A stretch of 51,838 nt of DNA from an uncultured Alphaproteobacteria bacterium (GTDB taxonomy: Bacteria > Pseudomonadota > Alphaproteobacteria > RF32 > CAG-239). The DNA is taken from positions 1-51,838 of the forward strand of contig CALXUQ010000004.1 of NCBI GenBank assembly GCA_944391725.1, given 5' to 3'. Both the position numbers and the translations under genes were made by a program. The notes below the pieces were generated by a model that was not told the origin of the DNA, did no database searches, and was given only the letters and a program-made list of their open reading frames with translations. Shown here piece after piece: positions 1 through 9,470 of the stretch (positions are counted from its first letter, which is position 1; the number at the start of each line of letters is the position of its first letter).

Positions 1-43
1 AAGGCGTTTGCTGGCACCATTAGGGTTACACCCGCTTATGAAG

Positions 44-78
44 AACCACCGGCTAAGCCGGTGGGTTACTTTTTTTTA
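44..78 (+). terminator. Rho-independent terminator of an upstream gene outside the window
   Basis: A perfect 8-bp stem (46-53 with 57-64) closes a TAA loop and is followed by a run of eight T at 71-78. It lies before the promoter of the first gene, so it most likely ends a plus-strand transcript that starts to the left of the window. No coding end is convincing in bases 1-43. Confidence 0.75.
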
Positions 79-105
79 TGGCTGAAATCTATAAGAAATT
101 TTTAG

Positions 106-135
106 TTGACAATATTAATATATATGATGTATGAT
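106..135 (+). promoter_or_regulatory. Sigma-70-type promoter of the CxxC membrane protein gene
   Basis: A perfect -35 box TTGACA (106-111) is followed after 18 bases by TATGAT (130-135). It lies 36 bases before the chosen start codon at 171. Confidence 0.6.
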
Positions 136-170
136 AGATATCAATAATGATATATGTATGTGAGGTTAGT

Positions 171-677
171 ATGAAAAAATTATATCTAATGATACTCGGG
201 GCTCTGTTGGCTCCGCTTCCAGCTATAGCTAATCCGGCTTGCGCAGTTTGTACCGTGGCAATTGGCGCCTCGCTGGGGGTGGCTCGCGAGATGGGCGTGT
301 CCGACGCGGTGGTCGGGCTTTGGGCCGGTGCATTGCTCACCCTCTTGGGCTATTGGACCATGGTCTATTTTGATAAAAAAAACTGGAATTTTTGGGGTCG
401 CGACTTTTTGCTGTTGTTGGTGTCCGTTGGCATGATAGGCTTTATCTATATTGACGAAGTTGTATATGCTCCCAAAATCATCTGGCAAGTCTTCTACCTT
501 GACCCGATTCTTTTTAGTGCCGTTTTAGGTATGTTGCTCTTTATTTATACGGAAAAGTTTTACCAGTGGATGAAAGAGCGCAACGGCGGACATGCGCATT
601 TCCCCTTTGAAAAAGTGGTGCTGCCGGTTGTCACGTTGTTTGTGGCAAGCTACTTGCTGAATGCATACCCGCTTTAG
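171..677 (+). CDS. Conserved hypothetical membrane protein with an N-terminal CxxC motif
   Basis: 168 residues starting MKKLYLM. The first 22 residues look like a signal peptide or first membrane segment ending ALA-like before NPACAVC. The CAVC pair lies at the outer edge of the next membrane segment, and about five hydrophobic segments follow. Small membrane proteins beginning with a C-P-x-C-T-like stretch and a short G/L-rich helix recur in diverse bacteria and archaea; their function is not known to me. The two cysteines suggest thiol chemistry or metal binding on the outer face, which is inference. The ATG at 171 was preferred over an ATG at 147 because GAGGT sits just before it and the extension is not signal-like. 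The gene has its own promoter and terminator, so it is monocistronic. Confidence 0.8.
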   Translation: MKKLYLMILGALLAPLPAIANPACAVCTVAIGASLGVAREMGVSDAVVGLWAGALLTLLGYWTMVYFDKKNWNFWGRDFLLLLVSVGMIGFIYIDEVVYAPKIIWQVFYLDPILFSAVLGMLLFIYTEKFYQWMKERNGGHAHFPFEKVVLPVVTLFVASYLLNAYPL

Positions 678-706
678 GATTGATAAAATTTACATAAACA
701 CCATAT

Positions 707-738
707 AACCGCCGGGGCAGAATGCTCTGGCGGTTTTT
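707..738 (+). terminator. Terminator after the CxxC membrane protein
   Basis: An 11-bp stem (709-719 with 723-733, including one G-U pair) with a three-base loop precedes TTTTT at 734-738. Confidence 0.85.
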
Positions 739-782
739 GTATTTCTGCACTTAAAATTCATTGCATTTTAACCAATATGAGG

Positions 783-908
783 TAGACTAAATTTGCACTC
801 GGGAGAGCCGAGTGCGGAGTGTCACAACTCCTTATACAGAAAGAAAGCTCCTTGAATGGGGAGCGGCCGGAATAAGTGTGCCTTGTGCATAACGAAGAAG
901 GTCGACTG
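783..908 (+). ncRNA. Conserved three-hairpin leader, copy 1 (5' part)
   Basis: This stretch is nearly identical to 29731-29856. It can form three short hairpins: 795-802 with 808-815; 816-820 with 827-831; and 847-851 with 860-864. In the other copy the first stem changes one A to G, which keeps pairing as U-G. It has no open reading frame conserved between the copies. In both places it sits upstream of a terminator-like hairpin and an XRE gene, so it is either a 5' leader or a separate small RNA. Here it is cut off from the downstream part by an inserted 269-bp element. It matches no RNA family that I recognise. Confidence 0.5.
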
Positions 909-925
909 TTTCTGTGTACAGTTTG

Positions 926-1194
926 GCCCCTAAATCCCCCTTAAAAATATATTTTAGTTTAGCTAGAAAAAGATAGATGCGAGCAAAATGGTGTAGCGGA
1001 TAGTTCTTCATATCTGCAAAGCATTTTACGAAGCAGATGCTTTTTATAGCTAAATCCGTAGGACAAGCCTCCAATCATCATCCTACTTGCCATTTTTCTT
1101 GGTGTTAGCAATAAGTAGCACCTGCGAAAAATGCCTGCGTATTATAATGATTGGGCGGCTTGCTAAAATATGTCTTTAAGGGAGATTTAGGGGC
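926..1194. mobile_element. MITE-like element with about 25-bp terminal inverted repeats
   Basis: The left end (926-950, beginning GCCCCTAAATC) and the right end (1169-1194, ending GATTTAGGGGC) are imperfect inverted repeats that match at roughly 23 of 26 positions. The interior has no transposase and no credible reading frame, but contains a further hairpin in which CATTTTTC pairs with GAAAAATG. The copy of this locus at 29731-30299 lacks the whole segment, which marks it as an insertion. No clear target duplication is visible. It is probably a non-autonomous transposable element that needs a transposase encoded elsewhere. Confidence 0.6.
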
Positions 1195-1201
1195 ATCCTC
1201 C

Positions 1202-1245
1202 CCGCCTTAGGAAAGCTAGGGCGGTTTCTTTTTGAAGTAGAAACC
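1202..1245 (+). promoter_or_regulatory. Terminator overlapping an alternative hairpin before the XRE gene, copy 1
   Basis: A 9-bp stem (1202-1210 with 1216-1224) and TTTCTTTTT (1225-1233) form a textbook intrinsic terminator. The bases 1223-1229 (GGTTTCT) can also pair with 1239-1245 (AGAAACC), forming a hairpin that shares two bases with the terminator stem and uses its U-tract. The ribosome site AAAGGGAG (1247-1254) follows. The same design is conserved at 29878-29920. This suggests either attenuation of the XRE gene or the 3' end of a small RNA. Confidence 0.6.
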
Positions 1246-1263
1246 TAAAGGGAGTTTAGAGCT

Positions 1264-1545
1264 ATGGGACGTTATAGTAAACGAATTAAATCTTGGCAGG
1301 AATGCCGCAAAGAAATTGGCGAAAAAATTAAGGAAATGCGCTTAGAGTTGGATTTATCGCCCGAAACCGCCGCCGAAATACTGCATACCGGCACCAATCA
1401 CTTGCTTTACTTGGAAGATGGATATCTAAAAAATATGCAAATCTCCACCCTCCACGCACTAGCTTATAAATATAATTATAAGTTAAAGATAAGCTTTGAG
1501 AAAAAGAATGAGAAAAAAATAGTCATCCCTCGACTACGAAAGTAG
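1264..1545 (+). CDS. Small XRE/Cro-like DNA-binding protein, copy 1
   Basis: 93 residues. Residues about 18-75 form a Cro/CI-like helix bundle: KIKEMRLELDLSPETAAEIL gives the first helices, and the turn to YLEDGY matches the usual helix-turn-helix spacing. The N-terminus is basic. A predicted role is DNA binding, perhaps of its own upstream region. A second copy at 29939 is about 90% identical up to the residues FEKK and then diverges, because the last codons here are read from an inserted hairpin repeat that begins near 1522. A clear ribosome site lies ten bases before the ATG. No toxin or restriction gene is adjacent. Confidence 0.8.
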   Translation: MGRYSKRIKSWQECRKEIGEKIKEMRLELDLSPETAAEILHTGTNHLLYLEDGYLKNMQISTLHALAYKYNYKLKISFEKKNEKKIVIPRLRK

Positions 1546-1621
1546 TCGTCCAGGGATCTTCCGATTAGTATTAACAAATTCGAAGACCCCTTGATGGTTA
1601 CTGACGTAACCAAGTGGTGAC
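1522..1621. repeat. 100-bp two-hairpin repeat, unit 1
   Basis: It matches 1798-1897 over its full length. It begins GTCATCCCTCG, forms a hairpin (GACTAC with GTAGTC, inside an outer ATCCCT/AGGGAT pairing), and ends in a second bulged hairpin around GGTTAC/GTAACC. It starts inside the 3' end of the XRE gene and supplies that gene's stop codon. The other XRE locus lacks it, so it is an insertion. Confidence 0.75.
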
Positions 1622-1661
1622 ATATTTATATTGTATTAAAATTATCATAAGCCAGCATAAT

Positions 1662-1725
1662 GATAGCATCGCGGATACAGGGCACATACGCTAAGCAGCT
1701 AACCAGCCGCGGCCCGTCGCACGGG
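1662..1725. repeat. Dispersed repeat associated with the XRE module, copy 1
   Basis: A segment starting TAGCATCGCGG and ending with a short palindrome of the form CCCGTnGnACGGG. Matching copies lie at 1927-1990 and 30201-30299. CGCGG near the start can pair with CCGCG near the end. It lies just after both XRE genes once the inserted hairpin repeat is discounted. Confidence 0.7.
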
Positions 1726-1797
1726 TCATCCCTCGATTGCATTAGCAATATTTAAAGTCATCCCTCGTTTTTCGGAGAAAAACGTCAAACCAAAAGG
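1725..1797. repeat. Two short GTCATCCCTCG-tagged hairpins
   Basis: The 11-mer GTCATCCCTCG occurs at 1725 and 1757. Each is followed by a different hairpin: ATTGC pairing with GCAAT, and CGTTTTTC pairing with GAAAAACG. With the units at 1522 and 1798 this makes four tagged hairpins in 300 bases. The space between the XRE gene and gyrB contains only such repeats; no gene was seen. Confidence 0.6.
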
Positions 1798-1897
1798 GTC
1801 ATCCCTCGACTACGATAGTAGTCGTCAAGGGATCTACCGATTAATATTAACAAATTCGAAGGCCCCTTGATGGTTACTGACGTAACCAAGGGGTGAC
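1798..1897. repeat. 100-bp two-hairpin repeat, unit 2
   Basis: Near-identical to 1522-1621, with small differences in hairpin loops (GATA here, GAAA there) and in the flanks of the second stem. The second stem is better paired here (CCCCTTG against AAGGGG). Confidence 0.75.
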
Positions 1898-1926
1898 ATT
1901 ATATTTATTATCAACCCGCTCTACTG

Positions 1927-1990
1927 GTAGCATCGCGGCTTCAAGGCACATACGCTAAGCAGCTAACCTGCCGCGCACCCGTCGTACGGG
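1927..1990. repeat. Dispersed repeat associated with the XRE module, copy 2
   Basis: Matches 1662-1725 and 30201-30299, including the conserved core CACATACGCTAAGCAGCTAA and the terminal palindrome CCCGTCGTACGGG. The T/A change in the palindrome keeps it self-complementary. Here no XRE gene precedes it. Confidence 0.7.
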
Positions 1991-1996
1991 TAAAGT

Positions 1997-2020
1997 TAAA
2001 GCCCCTTGATAGGGGCTTTA
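1997..2020 (-). terminator. Terminator after gyrB
   Basis: A stem TAAAGCCCC (1997-2005) against GGGGCTTTA (2012-2020) lies directly after the gyrB stop on the minus strand. The T-run after it is short and interrupted. Confidence 0.6.
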
Positions 2021-2023
2021 AGA

Positions 2024-4492
<2,469 letters not shown>

Positions 4493-4622
4493 CTAGAACT
4501 TAAATTTATATCAAAATATACCTCAAATTATCCGATTAACCAAGCAAAAACTCCGATTTATCCCACATTTGAGTAGGATAAAGATTAATTCTACGGTTGC
4601 AATATAGACCCGATTCGCGGCG

Positions 4623-5984
4623 CTAATTTTTATCAGCGTATGGGTTACCGGTTTTGCGCACGGTCATTCGGATAGGAATACCGCCCAAACCAAAGGTTTC
4701 GCGCAAATTGTTAACCAGATACCGCAAATAAGATTCCGGCAGTCCCTCGGGGTTGCTTGAGAAAATATAAAATGATGGCGGACGTGATTTTGCCTGCGTA
4801 ATATAACGCAGTTTAATACGGCGTTTGTTTTTGCCGAGCGGAGGCGGATAATTGTCAATCATATCCGCAAACCACTGGTTGAGCGGAGCTGTCGGGATAC
4901 GGCTGTTCCAGCGGTCATAAACTTTGAAAACGGCGCGCATAAGCTTATCTAGGCCTTCGCCTTTGAGTGCGGAAATTGTCACTGTGGGCACCCCTTCAAC
5001 TTGGGTTAAGGAGGTTTTTAGTTTGTAATTTAGTTGGTCTAGAGCCTCTTTGCGATTGGCAATATCCCATTTGTTTACGGCAATCACCAAAGCGCGCCCT
5101 TCCTCAATTACTTTGCGAGCAATGGTCAAATCTTGTTTTTCGAGCACGGCGTCGGCATCAAGCACCAACACCACTACTTGTGCCATAAAAGCGGCGTGCT
5201 TGGTGCTGGCCGCTGACATTTTCTCCAAAGAGTCTGCTACACGAGATTGACGACGCAAACCGGCGGTATCCACCAAGTTGACTTTGCGCCCTTGCCATAC
5301 CCACTCGGAAGTGATGGCGTCACGCGTGACACCTGCTTCCGGTCCGGTCAGCATTCTCTCGTCTTTGAGTAAGGCGTTTACTAAGGTAGATTTGCCGACA
5401 TTCGGCCGCCCGACAATGGCTAACTGGAGCGGACGCTCATTAGGCTCATCTCCATCACTATTATCAGCATCTAAAACAGATTTAGGGCTTTTCTTGTCTA
5501 AGGGTTTGAGGGCTTCATACAGGTCATTGGTGCCCAACCCATGTTCGGCCGAAAAAGGTATCGGCTGACCAAGACCCAGTTTATAAGCCTCGTGAATGCT
5601 GTCTTCTTGAGTTTTAGATTCGCATTTGTTCGCCAGCAATACCACCGGCTTGCCCGATTGGCGCAAAATATCGGCAAAATGCTCATCATAAGGCTGCAAA
5701 CCGGCTCTGGCATCAAACAAAAACAAGCAAACATCGGCCTCATCAATTGCTCTTTTGGTTTGCTCCCACATTCTGCTTTCTAGATTATCTTCATTAGAAT
5801 ATTCATATCCGGCCGTGTCAATCACCCGCAAATCCAAATCGCGGAGTTTAGCCGGAGCCTCTCGGCGGTCACGAGTAACCCCCGGTTGGTCATGCACAAT
5901 CGCAATTTTTCGACCGGCCAACCGATTAAACAAGGTAGACTTTCCGACATTCGGTCTCCCGATAATAGCAATTTTGAGGCTCAT
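4623..5984 (-). CDS. der: Ribosome biogenesis GTPase Der (EngA)
   Basis: 453 residues with two tandem GTPase domains, the hallmark of Der, which is needed for 50S subunit maturation. The first domain has GRPNVGKST, DTAGYE and NKCE; the second has GRPNVGKST again, DTAGLRR and NKWD. The C-terminal KH-like domain begins near residue 355 and ends with a basic tail (RMTVRKTGNPYADKN). It follows bamB by 19 bases, giving the TPR protein-bamB-der order also known in E. coli (yfgM-bamB-der). Confidence 0.97.
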   Translation of the reverse strand: MSLKIAIIGRPNVGKSTLFNRLAGRKIAIVHDQPGVTRDRREAPAKLRDLDLRVIDTAGYEYSNEDNLESRMWEQTKRAIDEADVCLFLFDARAGLQPYDEHFADILRQSGKPVVLLANKCESKTQEDSIHEAYKLGLGQPIPFSAEHGLGTNDLYEALKPLDKKSPKSVLDADNSDGDEPNERPLQLAIVGRPNVGKSTLVNALLKDERMLTGPEAGVTRDAITSEWVWQGRKVNLVDTAGLRRQSRVADSLEKMSAASTKHAAFMAQVVVLVLDADAVLEKQDLTIARKVIEEGRALVIAVNKWDIANRKEALDQLNYKLKTSLTQVEGVPTVTISALKGEGLDKLMRAVFKVYDRWNSRIPTAPLNQWFADMIDNYPPPLGKNKRRIKLRYITQAKSRPPSFYIFSSNPEGLPESYLRYLVNNLRETFGLGGIPIRMTVRKTGNPYADKN

Positions 5985-6003
5985 TAATTTTTTCCTTTAT
6001 TGT

Positions 6004-7326
6004 TTATTTGTAGGCCAGCAATTCGGCATCATTGGTGGTAAAGATAACCACTCCGTTAGCAATGACCGGCGATAACAAAATCTCATCATCCACATTGATA
6101 AAGCCCAAGATTGCTCCGGTGTAAGGCGAAACCGCAAATACGTGACCGTCCGATAGTGCCGCAATCAAACTATTGTTAGCTAACACCGGCCCGACGGCAG
6201 CCAATCCGGTACTATGCTCCGGCACCGGGAGTTTTTTGTTCCACACCACTTTACCGGTATTTTTCTGCAAGGCGATTAATTCAAAATCATCACTCAACAC
6301 ATACATAAACTGACCGGCAATCCAAGGCTGGTTGGAGGTTGAAATTTCACGCTCCCAAATTTTTCTTCCGGTTCTAAGGTCAATTGCCATCAAGACATCG
6401 CTGTGTCCGGCGGCAAAAACTTTGTCACCGTCAATAATCGGGTTAGCTTTAATTGCCGTAATTTCGGCCAAAGAATTGGTCCTTTTGGGGCTGATTAGCA
6501 TTTCTGACCAGAGCGGCGTTCCGGTAGAGGCCTTAAAGGCTCTGAGCTCGCCGTTGTTAAAGGCCGCCACGGCCACATCCTCCTCACTGCTGTAAGCCGG
6601 ACTTGCCCCACCGACCAAGGTTGTTGCTTCAGTTGTGGTTTTATATTTCCAAATTTCTTTACCGTTAAAGGCATCAAGCGCAATTAAGGTATTGTCGATG
6701 GTTTGAACCAACAAGCGATTGTTTTGAATGGTCGGGGCAATACGGATGGGCATTTCGGTATCATAACGCCAAATTTCCTTACCGGTTTTCATCTCCAAGG
6801 CAAACACGCCGCCAAACCCGGTAGTGGCAAAAATGCGTTGTCCGCCATAAGCAATACCGGCACCTTTAAGTGCGATTCCCTTATCGTCCTTAATAATTGG
6901 TTTGAGGCGCTTATGCCAAATTTCTCTTCCGTCGTCAAGCCGGCGGGCAGTAACCTTGGCATCGGCATCAATTGCAAACACCACTTGGTGAGCCACAACC
7001 GGAGCCGCAATTAGAAAATCGCGTTTGGAAGCCCCTTCACCAAAGCTTGCTGTCCAAAACTCATCAATCGTATTTCCCGATTGCAAATGCGACATTACAT
7101 GAGTGGCATTTCCGCCGTTTTGAGCCCATTGTTTATTGAGATAAGGGCGTGGCAGTTTAATTTTAACAAAACCGGCATCATAATCGGGTTTAATCTCGGT
7201 TTCGCTGCTCAACACCGAGATTCTTTCGCCCTCAGGCAAAATTTTATCGTTGCTAAACAGTCCGCAAGATGCGGTTGACAATGCCAACGCACCACACATT
7301 AAACTTCTGATTGTCCGGTTTATCAT
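6004..7326 (-). CDS. bamB: Outer membrane assembly lipoprotein BamB
   Basis: 440 residues. BamB is the beta-propeller lipoprotein of the BAM complex that inserts outer membrane proteins. A signal peptide ends in the lipobox STASC (Cys about residue 21). The rest has repeated PQQ-type blades with motifs such as GREIWHKRL, GKEIWRYDT, GKEIWKYKT, GRKIWEREI and GKVVWNKKL, each followed by a FA(A/T)xGFGGVFAL-like strand. It is about 50 residues longer than E. coli BamB, mostly in a linker after the lipobox. GGGA lies before the ATG. It sits between the TPR protein and der. Confidence 0.92.
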   Translation of the reverse strand: MINRTIRSLMCGALALSTASCGLFSNDKILPEGERISVLSSETEIKPDYDAGFVKIKLPRPYLNKQWAQNGGNATHVMSHLQSGNTIDEFWTASFGEGASKRDFLIAAPVVAHQVVFAIDADAKVTARRLDDGREIWHKRLKPIIKDDKGIALKGAGIAYGGQRIFATTGFGGVFALEMKTGKEIWRYDTEMPIRIAPTIQNNRLLVQTIDNTLIALDAFNGKEIWKYKTTTEATTLVGGASPAYSSEEDVAVAAFNNGELRAFKASTGTPLWSEMLISPKRTNSLAEITAIKANPIIDGDKVFAAGHSDVLMAIDLRTGRKIWEREISTSNQPWIAGQFMYVLSDDFELIALQKNTGKVVWNKKLPVPEHSTGLAAVGPVLANNSLIAALSDGHVFAVSPYTGAILGFINVDDEILLSPVIANGVVIFTTNDAELLAYK

Positions 7327-7359
7327 GATTTATATTCCCATAATGTTAAACTTGCCAGA

Positions 7360-8046
7360 TTATTTAGTTTCTTCATCTAAGATTAACAACATATCCTGTG
7401 CTCTCGATTTGAGCTCACCAGGAACATTGGCGCTTTCGGTAATTTGGGTATAAAGCGTCTTGGCCTGATCAAAATTTTTGGCATAAATTGCGGCCATTGC
7501 AAGCATTTCCTGAGCAATTGCGGTCCAATTCCCGTTTTCCTCAATCAAAGGTTTGAGCATAGTCTCAATTTCCTCATAGGGCTTATTTTCCAATTGATAA
7601 GATGCCAGTTTAATAATTGCCACATCGCGCAAAGACTTGTTCACATCATCGCGAGATACAAATTTTTGCAAAGTATCGGCGGCCTCTGTCATTTTATCTT
7701 GCTCGGCCAAAATATTTGCGCTTTGCAACACGGCTAATTGTTCATAAATACTGTTGCCGGCATTTTTTTCCAAGTCTTGAAGGATTCGCAGACTTTCATC
7801 ATATTTCCCCTGATTTTGCATAGCCACGGCCACGGCGTAGACATCGGAAACTTTTTGATATTTTTTATCATGCCAACTCTTAAAAGTTTCAAAACTCACG
7901 GCAGCAGTGAGTGCAATTATCACCACGGCAACTATATACAATCCGTACCGATTCCAAATATCACGGATTCTTTCATTTTTAAGTTCCTCATTAACCTCCA
8001 AAATAAAGGCATCTTCCTGGTTTTGCGGACTGTTCTTTTTTTTCAT
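7360..8046 (-). CDS. YfgM-like TPR membrane protein
   Basis: 228 residues. A charged N-terminus (about 30 residues) is followed by one membrane segment (GLYIVAVVIIALTAAVSF) and then tetratricopeptide-like helices to the end. This is the architecture of YfgM, a periplasmic TPR protein tethered near the SecYEG translocon that works with periplasmic chaperones. The position directly upstream of bamB and der supports this. The ATG at 8046 (MKKKNSPQ) was chosen because GGAG precedes it; an in-frame ATG at 8103 would add an unlikely hydrophobic-basic leader. Confidence 0.8.
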   Translation of the reverse strand: MKKKNSPQNQEDAFILEVNEELKNERIRDIWNRYGLYIVAVVIIALTAAVSFETFKSWHDKKYQKVSDVYAVAVAMQNQGKYDESLRILQDLEKNAGNSIYEQLAVLQSANILAEQDKMTEAADTLQKFVSRDDVNKSLRDVAIIKLASYQLENKPYEEIETMLKPLIEENGNWTAIAQEMLAMAAIYAKNFDQAKTLYTQITESANVPGELKSRAQDMLLILDEETK

Positions 8047-8138
8047 TGCCCTAAATCTCCATATTTTTAGCATAGTTATAATATATATATTCGAAAAGCT
8101 CAATTAAGCCAAGAGTAATTTTTAACGATTAACCATTT

Positions 8139-9275
8139 TTATTTGCTGAGCTCATAGAGCAAAAAGTTTTTGAGCCAACGCAAATCCTCAATCGGCAGTT
8201 TTTTCCCAAACACAATTGTTTTATCGGCCGCAATAATGGCAATATAATGACGACCGGTAGCCGGATTAAGTGCCACATCAATCGCCTCGATTTTGTCTTT
8301 ATCAATTTCATCTTTTTTACGAGAATAGGATAAAAACTTATGAACATTAACGATTTTATATTTTTTCAGCACCAATTTTTCCTTAGCCAAGAGCATAATC
8401 AGGGCTCCCGCCACCAATATGACCCCGACGGCATAAGCCCAATTTATATCTGCTTCCGGATACTCCCAGCGTCTGGCCAGCATAAATTCCACTCCGGCCA
8501 AAGCCGCGCCCAATATCAGGAAACCACAGGCCAACAAGCTATAAGCATCCCATAACCGGTTGCGGATTTTTATAATGATTTTGCGGTCTTTTCGTTTTAC
8601 AATCAGCGAGCTTGGAACTTTTGAATGCGGATTAAATTTTTCTTTCAGCTGCCATTTTTGAGCCATTTCCTTAATAGATTTTCCAAAGTCATTAATTTCG
8701 CGGATAACCGTTCCCTCATCGGTATCAACAATCGCCGGCAGGTTGAGTTGACGCGCAAAATATTCCCATTTTTTTCGCACTTGTTTGTCATTGGTAGATA
8801 TATACAACGGGATGATTTTTTGCGGATTTTGGTGGTATAGTTCTACAATATACTTGTTGCGGTTCATAAATCCGAACTTAAAAAACTCGATTCTATATCG
8901 CACGCCGGAATATTTTTTGAGCGGTTCCTTATAAGCTGAAGTTTTATTATTTGCGGCCCGATGCACCACGCTAACATATTTGCCGTCAAAATATATTTTG
9001 CGATAATGAAAATAAGCGCTAGCCAATCCCAAGATGATACATATTCCGATAAACATCAGCACGCTGTCAAAGAGCTTGATGTTTAAGACGGATTCGTCAG
9101 GAGAAATTTCCGTTCCGTTAACCCAGTCATAGTATCCGAGCGCCGCCAACAAAAAACCCAGCAATATCCCCGGCAACAAAATCTTAAGCGAAATTCGGTC
9201 CAAAGATTTTGCCGGCAATTTATTGATATCGAGTTCAAATTGGTGGCTAAAATGATTGGGAAATTTTTCTTTCAT
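8139..9275 (-). CDS. Unknown four-helix membrane protein with two soluble beta-rich parts
   Basis: 378 residues, not recognised. Two hydrophobic segments lie at about residues 30-50 and 70-90 (LPGILLGFLLAALGYY, MFIGICIILGLASAY). A soluble part of about 140 residues follows, then another helix pair near 245-300 and a second soluble tail of about 75 residues. Both soluble parts are strand-rich and begin just after a helix pair, so the protein may be an internal duplication with PH-like domains, which is inference. It lies 90 bases upstream of the TPR-bamB-der genes on the same strand. Confidence 0.75.
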   Translation of the reverse strand: MKEKFPNHFSHQFELDINKLPAKSLDRISLKILLPGILLGFLLAALGYYDWVNGTEISPDESVLNIKLFDSVLMFIGICIILGLASAYFHYRKIYFDGKYVSVVHRAANNKTSAYKEPLKKYSGVRYRIEFFKFGFMNRNKYIVELYHQNPQKIIPLYISTNDKQVRKKWEYFARQLNLPAIVDTDEGTVIREINDFGKSIKEMAQKWQLKEKFNPHSKVPSSLIVKRKDRKIIIKIRNRLWDAYSLLACGFLILGAALAGVEFMLARRWEYPEADINWAYAVGVILVAGALIMLLAKEKLVLKKYKIVNVHKFLSYSRKKDEIDKDKIEAIDVALNPATGRHYIAIIAADKTIVFGKKLPIEDLRWLKNFLLYELSK

Positions 9276-9470
9276 ATTTTCAAAATCCTTCTGTTTATAT
9301 CTCTCAATTTAGACTTCACATTGATAATGTATAATATATTTTCCAAAGAATCATCAAATTTTTTATAAAATAAATTTAGGTAATATTAATATTATTGCGA
9401 TAATAACATAAGAATAGATAATTAATAACAAAAGCAATCATTGATATATGAGTAGCGGAAGGGGCCAGCG

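Noticed and set aside
1..106. Open frame from the window edge to a stop at 104-106
   Set aside because: It reads through a strong terminator stem and T-run, so it is very unlikely to be a gene end.
832..1074. 80-residue minus-strand reading frame across the leader and inserted element
   Set aside because: It spans the boundary between the repeat and the element, is not kept in copy 2, and has no ribosome site.
783..1545. Type III toxin-antitoxin locus (RNA repeats, terminator, toxin)
   Set aside because: The layout is similar, but the leader is not a tandem repeat and the protein is a helix-turn-helix regulator, not a ToxN-type endoribonuclease.
1522..1990. CRISPR array
   Set aside because: Repeats are few, of unequal length and spacing, and self-complementary; no cas genes are present.
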